This document shows, one piece after another, positions 37,001 through 48,868 of a DNA stretch of 64,000 nt. This DNA comes from Vigna angularis (taxonomy: Eukaryota > Streptophyta > Magnoliopsida > Fabales > Fabaceae). The DNA is taken from the NCBI RefSeq assembly GCF_016808095.1, contig NC_068973.1:6754501-6818500 (forward strand), given 5' to 3'. Below the pieces are notes generated by a model. It did not search any database, was not told the origin of the DNA, and was given only the letters and a program-made list of their open reading frames with translations. The first letter of the stretch is position 1. Each line of letters begins with the position of its first letter. The position numbers and the translations under genes were made by a program.

Positions 37001-39156
37001 TAGTAGTGATTAAATTCGAATTATAACATTGTAGATTGTTAACTTTGAAAAATTTGGAGCATTAGCGTGTGACTACACAAACACCAATAATGCGGGGATC
37101 AAATTAAGAAAATAGTAGAGAAAAATTTCAATTTTATATGTTTTAAAAGGAGGAATTAAAGTTTAAGACTATTAATGCTAACCTTCATAGTACGCCGTTC
37201 TTTTACGTAAGTGGATTGAAGCTTATCCTTTAGAAAATCTATTTTCTCAGAGAAGTACTTTTCTGGTGCTCTGGGTTCTATAGAGAACTTTTTGCAGAAA
37301 GGAACCCACTTTCTGGAAAACTCGGCAGTTTCTTGAAGAGCTTCAAAGGTGAGCATGGAAGCTCCGTCATCAGAAACATAGCATGAGATTTTGTCAGCAG
37401 GGTAATCCAGGGCCAAGATTGAAAGAACAGTGTTGGCTGTCACAAGAGGAGGTTCCTTGATTGGATCCACAGTAGTGACAATGATATCTATTGGAGAAAG
37501 CATATTTGGTTTGTTCTCTTGTTCAAACCTGCAGAGCAAATTGTAGACATTTAGCTTATCAATTTAGCTTCCAACTCTTATAAAATGCAGAATCTATCAT
37601 ATCAACGCCGTTGTATTCTTAAGAATTATGTTACTGTCATGAACTTCTGACTCAATCATTATAATTGCCCAAGTCTTGCTCTTGGAAGTTACATCCATTT
37701 ACTTTACTGCAGAGAAATTCAGAACAATTAACCTGATTGAAAGACGATCAAGATACGTCTCGCGATCAATGGGATACCATTTGGGAATCTGATCAATCAT
37801 CCAGGATAATGCAAGCCAGATTTCACACGTTACAGATATGAACCATAGTCCAACTGCATCAGGTACTGGATGGAAGATTCTGTATTGGAAGAAGAGTAAT
37901 AGAAGGAGGAATCTAGCCACAACCATCATTCTGTAAGGACTGAGTTTGCCTGATGGTATTGCTACTTTCCTTGACAATGGCTCTTTCCTGCATCATGGTA
38001 TATCATATCACGTTACATTAAAGTAGAATCACAAAGTTCCTAAATATCAAAGGCTATTGTAGTGCTTACATGGCCTTTTCCTGATCAACTGAGGCATCAG
38101 TTTCAGGCCACAGATTCCCTTGGCGCAACATCCACTCATCTATGTTCTCCTTGTCATCCAGCTTTGCACCTGCTTCTTATGAAGATATGTCAATTATGAT
38201 AAGCGTCTTGGCTTCATTCTGTTTCTCTTTATTTATCCTCAAAACGTTCTATGATGTCAAATCACAAACTCAAAAGAAATAAATATGATTTTGAAAGACA
38301 GTGCATCAGACAATTATATACATACACACACACATATATAGTTTGGTTTGGTTTACAAACTTTAGCTCATCAAAAGATCACTGCATATACTCCAATTAGT
38401 GTGGCAGATTCCCTATAACTTCTAAAAGAGAAGGCCAAAACATACCAGGTTCTCCCACACTTGTAGAAAGCAGCTCCCCATTCACCTGCGAGTTATACAA
38501 TGAAAGTCTCTAAGTTATTACTACATATACGTAAACTGCATGCTTGTAGAATACAATTATTCCTTCTTAGAGTTACCTTTGCTAAACCCGATTCAGAATT
38601 CCCATCATCATCTCCATGGATCATGTTTCCCTTTTGCATCTCTTCATGCTTGAATTCATGTTCAATGTCATCCACATCGTCTTCATCCTCATCTCCCTCC
38701 ACTCTTGGACTTCCTTTGCACATCAAGAAATATCAATCAAAACATAAGTTACAAAATACAAAACAAAAGTATATATATACATGACAGTAGCTAAATTTCC
38801 AATTAACCTTTGATGCGCTTGTATCTTGTATGACACTGAGGACAAACTTGAGTCCCTTCCCTTCTCTCATACTCATAGCATGGCCTGCACACAGGGAAAC
38901 CACACTCTTCACAAGCTACAAACAAGTCTCCTTCAACTGTAACTCCCACAGAATCACCACATATCTCACAGAGCTGACCATCTAAGTTCTTCACCGGCTT
39001 AGGCTGCAGCAAATTAAGGTTGGTCTATGTTATTCAAACATACAGAAAATGTTACCTTATAATTATGAAAAAAGTTATTACCTCATCGTGTCCTTGAATG
39101 GCCACAAGCTCTTTGCTGTTTGGAGTACCAGCAAAAAGACCTGTACTAGCTTCCAT
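34044..39156 (-). CDS. CESA7-like cellulose synthase duplicate with altered catalytic motifs
   Basis: Thirteen exons on the minus strand join in frame to 974 aa: 39156-39082, 39003-38808, 38713-38577, 38485-38446, 38169-38070, 37987-37733, 37528-37183, 36858-36610, 36499-36287, 36158-35987, 35902-35703, 35450-35097, 34631-34044. All introns are GT-AG and no stop or frameshift occurs. The N-terminus ([17 protein letters not shown]) and exon plan match the CESA7 next door. The RING-type zinc finger (8 Cys, residues about 36-75), first catalytic Asp pair (D321-D322-G), QVLRW (710-714) and eight membrane helices are kept. But DCD is DCN (N485) and TED is AAD (670-672), and the class-specific region has lost its CxCC cluster. 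CESAs make cellulose at the plasma membrane; this one may be inactive or regulatory. No such role has been shown. Confidence 0.88.
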
Positions 39157-40142
39157 GGTGAATGGGGAATGGAAGCAGTGCAAGTATCTGTGAGAGGTTG
39201 GGTTTTGCATATATACCTATTCTCATGGATTAAGGTAACTAAAACATGCATGTGTGTCCACATAAGGCTACTATTGATGGTTGTGGGATTAATTTTGATT
39301 TGAAAGGTTGAAGTTATACACTGCAACAAAATAAAAATGTTTAGCATCTGTTGAGGTGATGAGTGAAAGTTCTTTCCTTGTTAAGGTTCGTAGGTAGAAT
39401 GATCATGTCATGTTTCAGTTTCAAAATGCTTATATTACTGGAGAAACTTACGTTGTTCCTAATGCTTGACGTTTTATTATGCAGATTACCATTATTCTAA
39501 TTTCAGATCATGCTGCTGCATAGTTTGAAACTCAATCTTTTTCAGGATTCTGATATTTCTATAGTGTTTGGTAACACGAAATTGATGTGTAAAACAATTC
39601 CACAAAAAATACTAATGTGGAAGTAGCCATCTGTTTTCTTCATTAATAATAAAATATAAACTCTCACCTTGTTTATATTCCATATTAGCATCATGGTTGG
39701 GGTAAGTTTAATCATTGATTTTGTAAAAATTGAGATGTGATAGCCACATTAAAAAGAGTCTGCATTAAGATATGCATATGATATGAACCCATCTTCCGAA
39801 ATTAGCAACATCCTAACCCATGAGGCAACAGGATGAATGCTTTTTAATTAATTAATAAAACACACATCTTTATAGACTTGGGCTATGAATGTTTTGAGCA
39901 AATATATTAATACAGTGAGAATGATCCCTTAAAACGTGTTCATTCAATCTCACATATAGAAAATAAATAAATAATGATTTTGCTATTTATGTTAAAGATA
40001 TAATATTTTATCACTGTATGAAGGTTGGTATCATATATCATACTTTTATCAAGTAAAACTATTTTATATGATAAATTAAAAAATTATCATATTTATATAA
40101 TAACTTTTTCATAATATTATATAACGTGTATATATATATAAA

Positions 40143-40147
<5 letters not shown>
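39157..40147. promoter_or_regulatory. Upstream region of the CESA7-like duplicate
   Basis: About 100 bp upstream of the ATG, the minus strand carries the block CCTTATGTGGACA (39,255-39,267), identical to a block upstream of the neighbouring CESA7. The nearby MYB-type site of CESA7 (ACCAAC) is here AACCATC (39,276-39,282). The rest is AT-rich and shows no gene. Confidence 0.5.

Positions 40148-40193
<46 letters not shown>
40148..40193. repeat. (TA)n microsatellite between the CESA genes
   Basis: About 46 bp of TA lies inside a larger palindrome; ATAAATATTTATA flanks it on both sides. Confidence 0.95.
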
Positions 40194-40198
<5 letters not shown>

Positions 40199-40954
40199 TT
40201 TATAAAAGTGTTACAATAATAAAAACATAAGGGATTATCATCACTCTCTACCCAAAATCTTAAGACAATGGATCAATGGATCTTTCATCTTTATATAGTA
40301 CACTGCTTTCTCATTTATATTCAATGTGAGGCTTAGACTCACTTAGATTTTTATTCTTTCAACTAATATCTTATTATATGATATATTTTTATTCTTCCAA
40401 CTAATACTTTAGTTTTCTAGAAATTGTTAAGCTATATATAGGTTAATAATTGATGATTTTGTGCATAATAGGAAGTGACTTTATGTTTCATGTTTTATGT
40501 GTTATTTATATGAGAATTTTATTTTGTATCTATTCTTTCAATGCTTAACTGCTCTTAAAATTTGGTGTTAGTTAAAAAAAGAATCTCACTTTTTATGATA
40601 TTTATTTCTTTTTAAAAGGGAAACACAAATCACTAGTTTTTCTAATGAAGTTTGTTGTTGTTATTGGTGAAGTCCCAATTATTTGGAAAATAAGAAATCA
40701 CGTCAAATTTCAAAAGTTTATTCCTATAACTTCTACTTGTATCATTTCTAAAGGCTAGCTGATAATGTCAAGTTTCAAAAGCCTATTCATATAATTTATA
40801 CTCTTCGGATCACTTTTCTAATTTTGAGGCTAGCTGATATATCTTATACTAAAACAATGGATAACACCATTTTTTATTTTCACAGTATTAAATTTTTTTT
40901 GGTATTAAATACTTAGTTTGGAAAAGTTTCTTCTTTGGTTTGGGAGCTTCTGTT
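40194..40954. other. AT-rich intergenic DNA between the CESA genes
   Basis: I see nothing that I can annotate here. The words TCAAGTTTCAAAAGCCTATTC and TCAAATTTCAAAAGTTTATTC recur about 75 bp apart near 40,700-40,790. Confidence 0.45.
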
Positions 40955-41345
40955 GGTTACTTGGGTTAAAGTTAACACAGATGGTGCAAAAGATTGTTTT
41001 TGTTTTGGTTGCTGGTATTTTTTGAGACAGGAGGAAATATTGGCAGTTTTTCTCCTTTTTTGAGAGTTCAATCACTATGTTAAACTTATGAGAATCATTT
41101 ATGTTGTGAATTATGCTTCCACTGTGATTTGGTTTTGGTGTACAAAACCTTATTTTCACAAAGAATTGATCCTTTGTTCTTTAGAGGAAAATGAAAGAAA
41201 TTTTTAAAGATTTATAATAATATGAAATTTAAAGTTTCACATATTTTAAGGTGAGGGAACCATTTTACTGATATATTGGCTAATTTGGTGTAGTAAATAA
41301 GAATCATTTAAATAGTATTCTTATACGCCTCTTGGCATTAGTTTG
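40955..41345 (+). mobile_element. LINE RNase H-like (RVT_3) relic
   Basis: The fragment WVKVNTDGAKD (about 40,965-41,000), followed by FGCWYF, matches the opening of the RNase H-like domain at the end of plant LINE polyproteins. About 250 bp later comes its end (FTYFKVREP, then a YIG*FGVVNKNH-like block, 41,235-41,310). There are many stops and frameshifts and no poly(A) or target duplication was identified. Confidence 0.6.
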
Positions 41346-43247
41346 GATTTTTTTTTATACATAGGTGTAGTAAATATTATAATTTATATATATCATATAT
41401 AGTGATAGTATAATATTACTATTTTCATATTTTTATTTATTTATAATATTATAATATTGTTTTAATATTTTTTTATTTCTATAAGTTTATAATGTTTTAT
41501 ATCCGTATTATATTATTATTTTGTAAAAGTAATCGTTAATATAAATACAAAGTGTTTTCTAATGTTGATATTTTTTAGTTGACTAATTGTTTGTTGAGAA
41601 ATATTTTATACATTGATTTGAATGTATTGCTTCCTTGCTCAAGGCATTTTGTTTGGGTTAAGAGTACTTATGTTTATATTGCATTATTCAAAGTTGTTTA
41701 CCTTAAAAAAATAGAGGAAATAATCTTCTTTGTTTGACAATCACCTTGGATAATGATAACCAATTTTGGAGAAATAATGAATGAGTCACCTCCTAAGTTA
41801 ACACTTGAAGTTTGACATAAAGTCGTAAATTTGTTAAAAGTCACCCAAAATGGTTCATCAATAACAAATAAATGGATATGGGAAATGAAGTATCTTCTAA
41901 GATCTTCATATTAAAAATGGCTATATATTTAGACACAGTCTATAAAAAGCATACTTAACATTGTGATAAATGCTAATATCAAGAAAAAAAGAAGTCAAGA
42001 ATGACATAAATTTGATAAACATTCCAATGTTTGTCCTTTTTACATTGAAAAATGTGTTTTATTTTACTAAAAAATGTATATATTTTAGTCTATATATACA
42101 TGAAATAATATATTAGCTTTGAAAAGAGAGTTGAAACTCAATCTGCTGTGTTTTTAATAGCTTTCTTTGTAACATACTTTTCTTGTTCAAACATAACCAT
42201 TTTCAGCATGCACTTATAATATGTTTTAACTATAAGATGTATTGCTGTATTAGTATCCATTTCTAAAGATGTGTGGTCAACTCTACTAACAGAATTCAAT
42301 GTCTTATCATAACTGAACTAGCCACTAGAACTAAACTAATACACTTATTAATGATGCTGTGAGTGTTTTACTCCAAAAATGATAAATGTATATTCTCAAG
42401 ACACTTTGATAGAAACATGGCTTGTAATATACAATACTAAATCTTTGTTACAGAAGAAATAACTGATGCTAAATTTAATGATGATTTATAGAATGACAAG
42501 AAACTATCATATCTTGAATATAAGTTTGCAAATGAAAGTGAATAATGCTTCATTAAACAATAAATGATGCTCCTTCAACTTCAGAAGTTGCTTCAAAGTC
42601 ACAACATCATAGAGACCAAAGATATGTGACTTTTCATCCTAAAATCACATATTTTCATATTTATTTCTATCAAGCTTAATAATCTCATAACTTTTAAAAG
42701 TGGAGGTTTAAAACCCTTTAAATACTTTTTTTTCTTCTTCCCTCTTTTGAAGTGTTTTTTTAAAGAGAAAACTGTGACAGATATATTTATCATTACTTTT
42801 GGACTTAATATTTAAATTATGTATAAATACTGAAAAGGTTCCTTGCCTTGTAAGGTTCTATCTTTTTGTTGTGTTCGTTGAGAATATGATGAAGCCTACC
42901 ACTTACAATGGTTGTGGTTAACATTTTGCTTTCTTCTTTTAATATTTATATGTTCTTTTTTAATTACAATTTTTGAATTTGACATTAACGTACCAATCTT
43001 GAAAATAATGAACATATTAGTCTGCAATTTTGCTTTACTCTAGAATCCTGGGGCAGTTTCAGCCAAACCATATGGTAATCAATATGCTTTTGAGAACATT
43101 TACAAAACTGATAACAATGTTTATGCTACACAAAATTTTCACTCGCTCCTTATTCATACTTGTGCAGTGTCACTTTGCTGGTTTTTTAAATCATGAATTA
43201 CCCTACAAGACATCATTCAAAGATGTCTAGCAAAGAATACTAGTCTT
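41346..43247. other. Intergenic DNA and CESA7 3' flank
   Basis: No gene, RNA or transposon end could be supported. The last few hundred bases should contain the CESA7 3' UTR (minus strand). Confidence 0.45.
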
Positions 43248-46200
43248 TCAGCAGTTGATTCCACATAACTTGGTATCAGGTCCCTTAGTCTTGAGGACAA
43301 ACGGATCAATTCTTACCCACAGCAAAGAGAAAATAGAAGCCAATAGAACTGACCAAATGACCACAATGGTGGGTGTGCGGTTTTGCCGACCCATCAAACC
43401 TTTAAGGAATGGATACAGATGAACAATCACCCAGAAAGAAAAGAAGAGTTTTCCAAAAAGTGGTCCCCAGGATTGGTAGCCATTGTTTATGGCATCTGAG
43501 ACTCCAGCAACAACACCAACAATGTTAATGATCAAGATAGTGGTTGGAGGAATTAGGAGAGTAGTCCACTTAAAGGTGTATAGTTCTCCAAAGTCCTCAT
43601 CATCTACTGCCTTGGATGTGACTGTGAAGTTGGTGTCAATTCCAGCCAGAACCTTTAGCAGACCTTGTATCACAGCAAAAAGGTGAGCTGATACTCCACC
43701 AATAACCCAAAACTGCTCATTTCTCCACCACTCCTCAATGCTCACTCCACTCCATTTCAACTCTAGGATACCAGTTGCAATGATTGAAGAGAAGAGAGCA
43801 ACAAAGTACAAACCAGCAAAGGTGCTTATCTGGATCAACACAGAAAAAAGTAGCATTATGAGTAAAGAATCTTAGTGCACATGTTATAGGCTGGTTGAAT
43901 TAGGATTGAAGAACTGAGCCTTTCAGCTATAATAGATTAAAAAGTTAGCCCTACTACATAGTAAACATGATTAGCATGAGCTTCATGTCTAGTGGTTTTT
44001 GTAGCCTATTATGGTGTCATGAGCAGCTAAGTTCATAATAGGAAGGGAAGAATAAGATCCTTACCGGTGGCATGATGAATTTGTCAGTGAGTAAGCAAAC
44101 TGCAGGGAGAATACAATAGGCAACAAGAGGAATGGAGGTGAATGGATACACAGTTGTGTTTGCATAGGCAAATCTCTCAAGCCACTTTAGCTTCTTTTCC
44201 TTGAAGCCATACCATAGAGGGCAATGGTGACTGAAGAAAATCTCAATGGAACCAAGTGCCCAACGAAGCACCTGATTGAGACGATCTGACAAGTTGATTG
44301 GAGCAGTGCCCTTGAATGCAGCTCTCTTAGGCATACAGTAAATAGACCTCCACCCACGGCAATGCATCTTAAAGCCTGTTAAAATATCTTCTGTGATAGA
44401 TCCATAGATCCAACCAAGCTGCACATTTTCAAAAGCAAAAGTGTGAATTGGATATGCTAATTGTCCTAATAAGACACATGAAGGCATCATGAAGTCATAA
44501 AAAAGATGTTATTAGTGTACCTCAAGTCCCCATTCAGTTTTATCTTCATATCCACAGCTGATCACATGAATGGCTTCTTTAAGCAGGGCAGCTGGACTCG
44601 AAGAAGGAGGCACACCACCCTCTTCCATCAAGGTAGAAGTCACAAAGATAGAGGACTGTCCAAATTTCTTCTCAAAATTCATTTGGGACATCAGTATCTC
44701 TTTGTCATCATCCATCCCTATTGAATTTAGACAAGTCACACAAGGTTGGAAGAGGTAAAAGGAAAGAAATAAACCGAGACATAAGTCGGTGACAAGAAAG
44801 ACTAGAAAAACAATAACCTTTTAGGCTTGCAGCAGCCTCTCCATTTGCATCACTCTTCTCCTTGTACTTCTTGCGGCTTCCAAAACAAGGGCAGCAATCA
44901 CAGCTTACCATTTTTGGACGCTTGGGGCCCTTTGGAGGATCATAGCCATACAAAGCTTGCCTCCTGAAAACACACCCAGTCCCCACATATACAGGTCCTT
45001 GAATACCATCAAGACCCTTCATGTTAATCTGCAGAAAGACAAAAAGAACGGTGAATGATCAAATATTCTGCTCACAATGTTAAAACAAAGTCAATTGCAA
45101 GCTAAAATTTCTGCTAGCTTTGAGTTTCTTACATCAAAGAAAACCGTGTTTCTGTTGGCATAACGATCATGTGTATCAATACCGTCAAATCTTTGAGGAA
45201 ACTGGACATAGCAGACCTTCTTCCCAATCTGGGGGTCCATCAAGAAGCACATGGCCTCTCTGGCAGCCTTGCTGTTATTGACATAGTGATCACAATCCAA
45301 GTTCAGCATGAAAGGAGCATTTGTGAGAACAGCAGATACCCGAACCTGTAAATTACAGCACTTATTAGTAGGGTCATGAAATATTTGTTATGCATAAAGG
45401 TGAACGATTGTTGTGATGAAAGTAACCAAAGGTGTTCAGAAACTCTACCAGAGCATTCATGGCACCAGCTTTCTTGTGGTGTTGAAAACCAGGTCTTTTC
45501 TCTCTAGAAACATAAACAAGACGAGGAAGCTGGTTTCCTTCAGTATCTAGACCCCCATTGCTTCCAAGAAACACTTGAATCATGCCAGGATGATCCTTAG
45601 TGTTGTTTCCTGGCCATGGTGTCCCATCCTGCATAATCCATCCTCCCTGAGGAACTTTCTGGGCCTTTGCAACAAGTGCATTGATCCTAACCTTAAACTC
45701 TTCGTATTCCCTCTGCCATTTACACGATTTACAGCAGATCAATCTCTCTAACAGATATCAAAAGTTTGAATAAAATTATTTAGTACCATATTAGTCCCTC
45801 AATGATGGAAATTACTTTTTTGTTTCCCAGTATGGTTTTAGTTGCGAAATTCATGATGTGAAAACTAGTATAGCATGTCAAAATCATCACTATTGATTAC
45901 GATTCCTACTAGGTTGTCATAATAATGCAAACCTTCATGGCTCGACGCTCCTTGACAAAGGTGGGTTGCACTTTGTCCTTTAAGTAGTCTATCTTCTCAC
46001 TGAAGTACATCTCAGGGGCGCGAGGTTCTATAGAAAATTTCTTACAAAACGGTACCCACTTCCTTGCAAACTCTGCAGTTTCTGACAGGGACTCAAATGA
46101 ACACATTGAGGCTCCATCATCCGAAATATAGCATGATATCTTATCAACTGGGTAATCCATGGCCAAGATTGAAAGAACAGTGTTTGCGGTAACCAGAGGA

Positions 46201-48188
46201 GGTTCCTTCATTGGATCCACGGTACTAACAAAGACATCTACAGGAGAAAGCATGTTTGGTTCACCTTCACGCTCATACCTGAAAAACATGTTGGTAAGCA
46301 GCAAGTTTAAACTTTGTGGCCTCAACATAATTACCCTGTATCTCAGAGCTGTGCCTTTGCATTATTGAATTGTGCAACCTTTACCTGATGGAAAGACGGT
46401 CAAGGTAGGTCTCTCGATCAATAGGAAACCACTTGGGAAACTGATCCAGAATCCATGAAAAAGCAAACCATATTTCACATATGATAGAGGTTAGCCACAG
46501 CCCCAGTGCATCATGCACAGGATTCATAAGTCTGTATCTGAGGAAGAAAGCAAGAATGACAAGGCGTGCCACAATAACCATTCTGTATGGATTGATTTTG
46601 CTAGATGCTATTGGTACTTTCCTTGAAAGTGGTTGCCTTGCTTCATCTGACCTGCAATGATTGGCATCCACATTTACACAGTGGCCAAAATATCAGTAAA
46701 GGGGTGGCCATCATTGTTATATATTATTTCGTTCATAATCAATAACTACATAAACATAGTTTTCTGAAATGTAGTGCAAGAAGCATACATGTCTGCATCT
46801 GCATCTTCTTCAGGTTCAGGCCCCAAATTGCCTTGCTGCAATTTCCAGTCATCCATCCTTTCTTTCCATCCATCCTCTTTCTTTTCATCCCATCTGGCAC
46901 TCCCTGCAGTAGACATCATAGCATGTCACATATTGAAGTACACTAAGAAGAACAGCTCAAGGAGCTGCATATATATTCATGAGGAAAAAGGTTTCTGTGC
47001 TACTAATAAAGAGGGCTGCCAAAATAGACCACCACTTACCAGGTTCAGACATTGGATATGGATGCACTCGTTTATGCAATGAAGAAGACAACATCTGCTC
47101 CCCATAACCATTGGATGATATTGGGAACTCGCCACTAACCTGTATCCATGCATGAATGACATTTTATAGCTGAATGAAAACAAGTTATTGGAGAGAAAAT
47201 GGTGTGAAATCTTACAGGCCTAGATCGGCCCCCAGAAATGACAGGTATTGGGAACTGGGAATTCTCATCATCTTCAGGACCTCTTCCATAGCTCATTTTC
47301 CCATGAAGCATGGCCTCTGCAGCATGACCATGCTTGTTCTTTTCATCATCAATATTGAACTCATGCTCAATGTCATCCACATCCTCCTCCTCATCATCTC
47401 CCTGCACCCGCGGGCTCCCTTAATGAACAAACAGATCAAGATCGTATCAGGTTCCCTACTTGTTTCAACCATGAGTTCAAGTTCAACCACATCAAAATAA
47501 ATGAAAATTCTGAGTGCTGTCATTAGCACAGCTATATCTAACTGTAGAAAAAGTAAATTAAGGTTTTTAATGTTTGAACGTTTTACTATGAACTAAATTT
47601 AGTTGGACTTATGCTTACTAAAAGAAAATGAAAAGGTTCAGTTTAACTCACTATTTCATTCAGTCTCCCTGGTATTGAGAGAGAAATTAAGCAATATCTT
47701 TCGAAAAAAGTATGTAAAAGGTGGTATACAAAAAGTGACATATCCAAATATCGATTGAAGGCTTACCTTTGAGACGCTTATATCTGGTTTTGCACTGTGG
47801 ACAAAGCTGGCCCCCTTCTCTTCTTTCGTACTCATAGCAAGGTCTGCACACTGGAAAACCACACTCATTGCAAGCCACAAATAAGTCTCCATCCACCGTG
47901 AGTCCAACGCCATCACCACAAATCTCACATACTTGACCATCCAAGTTCTTCAAAGGCTTGTGCTGCACCAAACCCCCGATGACATAATAGTACTGTTAAT
48001 CCAACTGTTCCATGAAAACAACACACACGCATACACACTCACAAAGAAAAGGGTCTTTTGACAGCACTTGTTTTAGCAGTTATCTTCCATTATTGCCACT
48101 ACCACTGCATTACCTCTTCATGGCCATGAATGACAACGAGCTCATTGCGGTTATGCGAACCTGCTACCAGTCCAGCGCTGGCTTCCAT
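43248..48188 (-). CDS. CESA7: Cellulose synthase catalytic subunit 7 (secondary wall)
   Basis: Thirteen exons on the minus strand give 1040 aa: 48188-48114, 47962-47767, 47418-47216, 47139-47040, 46903-46789, 46651-46385, 46278-45933, 45712-45449, 45345-45133, 45028-44818, 44717-44521, 44418-44065, 43829-43248; all introns are GT-AG. The first 21 residues (beginning [17 protein letters not shown]) are those of the CESA7/IRX3 group. In order: RING zinc finger (about 36-75), acidic variable region, two membrane helices, GT2 core with D372-D373, D539-C-D541, Cys-rich class-specific region (CDCCPCFG), T738-E-D740 and Q778-V-L-R-W782, then six helices and the terminal CGINC. The enzyme adds glucose from UDP-glucose to cellulose at the plasma membrane, within the secondary-wall complex with CESA4 and CESA8. 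Nothing looks damaged. A tandem paralogue lies 4.1 kb downstream. Confidence 0.96.
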
Positions 48189-48765
48189 GTCTTGGTGGTG
48201 ACTTTGTGAATGGGACAATGGGATAGAATTCAACACAACACAAAGGGTGTGCTGTGAAGCTGAGGTTTGTGATCAAAGGTTTGTGTTTTATGAAGGAAAA
48301 TTGTTGCTGTGTTCCTCACCAAATATGTCCACATAAGGGTGCTGTTGTTGGTTGCAGGGTCCCCATTGCCTTAAAGCTAAGCTTCGTCTATTTTTCAACA
48401 ACCATGGCTTTGAAGCCTTGTCGAGCAGGCTACCTTGGTGCGTATCCTTTTCAAGCTTCCAAAAGAAATTACAGGGCTCTAAATACCGTCTCTGTTATTT
48501 TCACCCTTTGATCAAATTTTAAGTTCATTTTTGCACTCGGTTGCTCATAAATCACAGTTCTAGCTTAATTACTAGTGGGTAAGATGTGATAATGTGCCAA
48601 ATCACTCTGATATTTAAAGATAGACTGATGTGAAAGTATGGTTAATTAGTATCAATCAAATTGAATTTTTTTCTCCTTTCATGTTGTTGGTAAGTCTCAG
48701 AACAAGTTATTAAAGGAATTTAAGCAAAGTATTGATCAAACGAAAGTAATTTGAGGGTCGAGGTC

Positions 48766-48766
<1 letters not shown>
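48189..48766 (-). promoter_or_regulatory. CESA7 upstream region
   Basis: On the minus strand, 138-150 bp upstream of the ATG, lies CCTTATGTGGACA (48,326-48,338), shared with the CESA7-like duplicate. Just upstream is ACCAAC (48,347-48,352), close to the AC element / secondary-wall MYB site of lignin and cellulose gene promoters. The MYB link is inferred from the short motif only. No certain TATA box was fixed. Confidence 0.5.
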
Positions 48767-48843
<77 letters not shown>

Positions 48844-48868
48844 CATGTATATGTATATATATGCGTAT
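48767..48868. repeat. (TA)n microsatellite with GTATA/CATGTA tail
   Basis: About 64 bp of pure TA is followed by about 38 bp of imperfect TA with G and C substitutions. The 63-codon Tyr/Ile-rich ORF over it is an artefact. Confidence 0.95.

Noticed and set aside
34044..39156. Calling the second CESA a pseudogene
   Set aside because: All 13 exons join in frame with canonical splice sites and no stop; only catalytic residues are changed.
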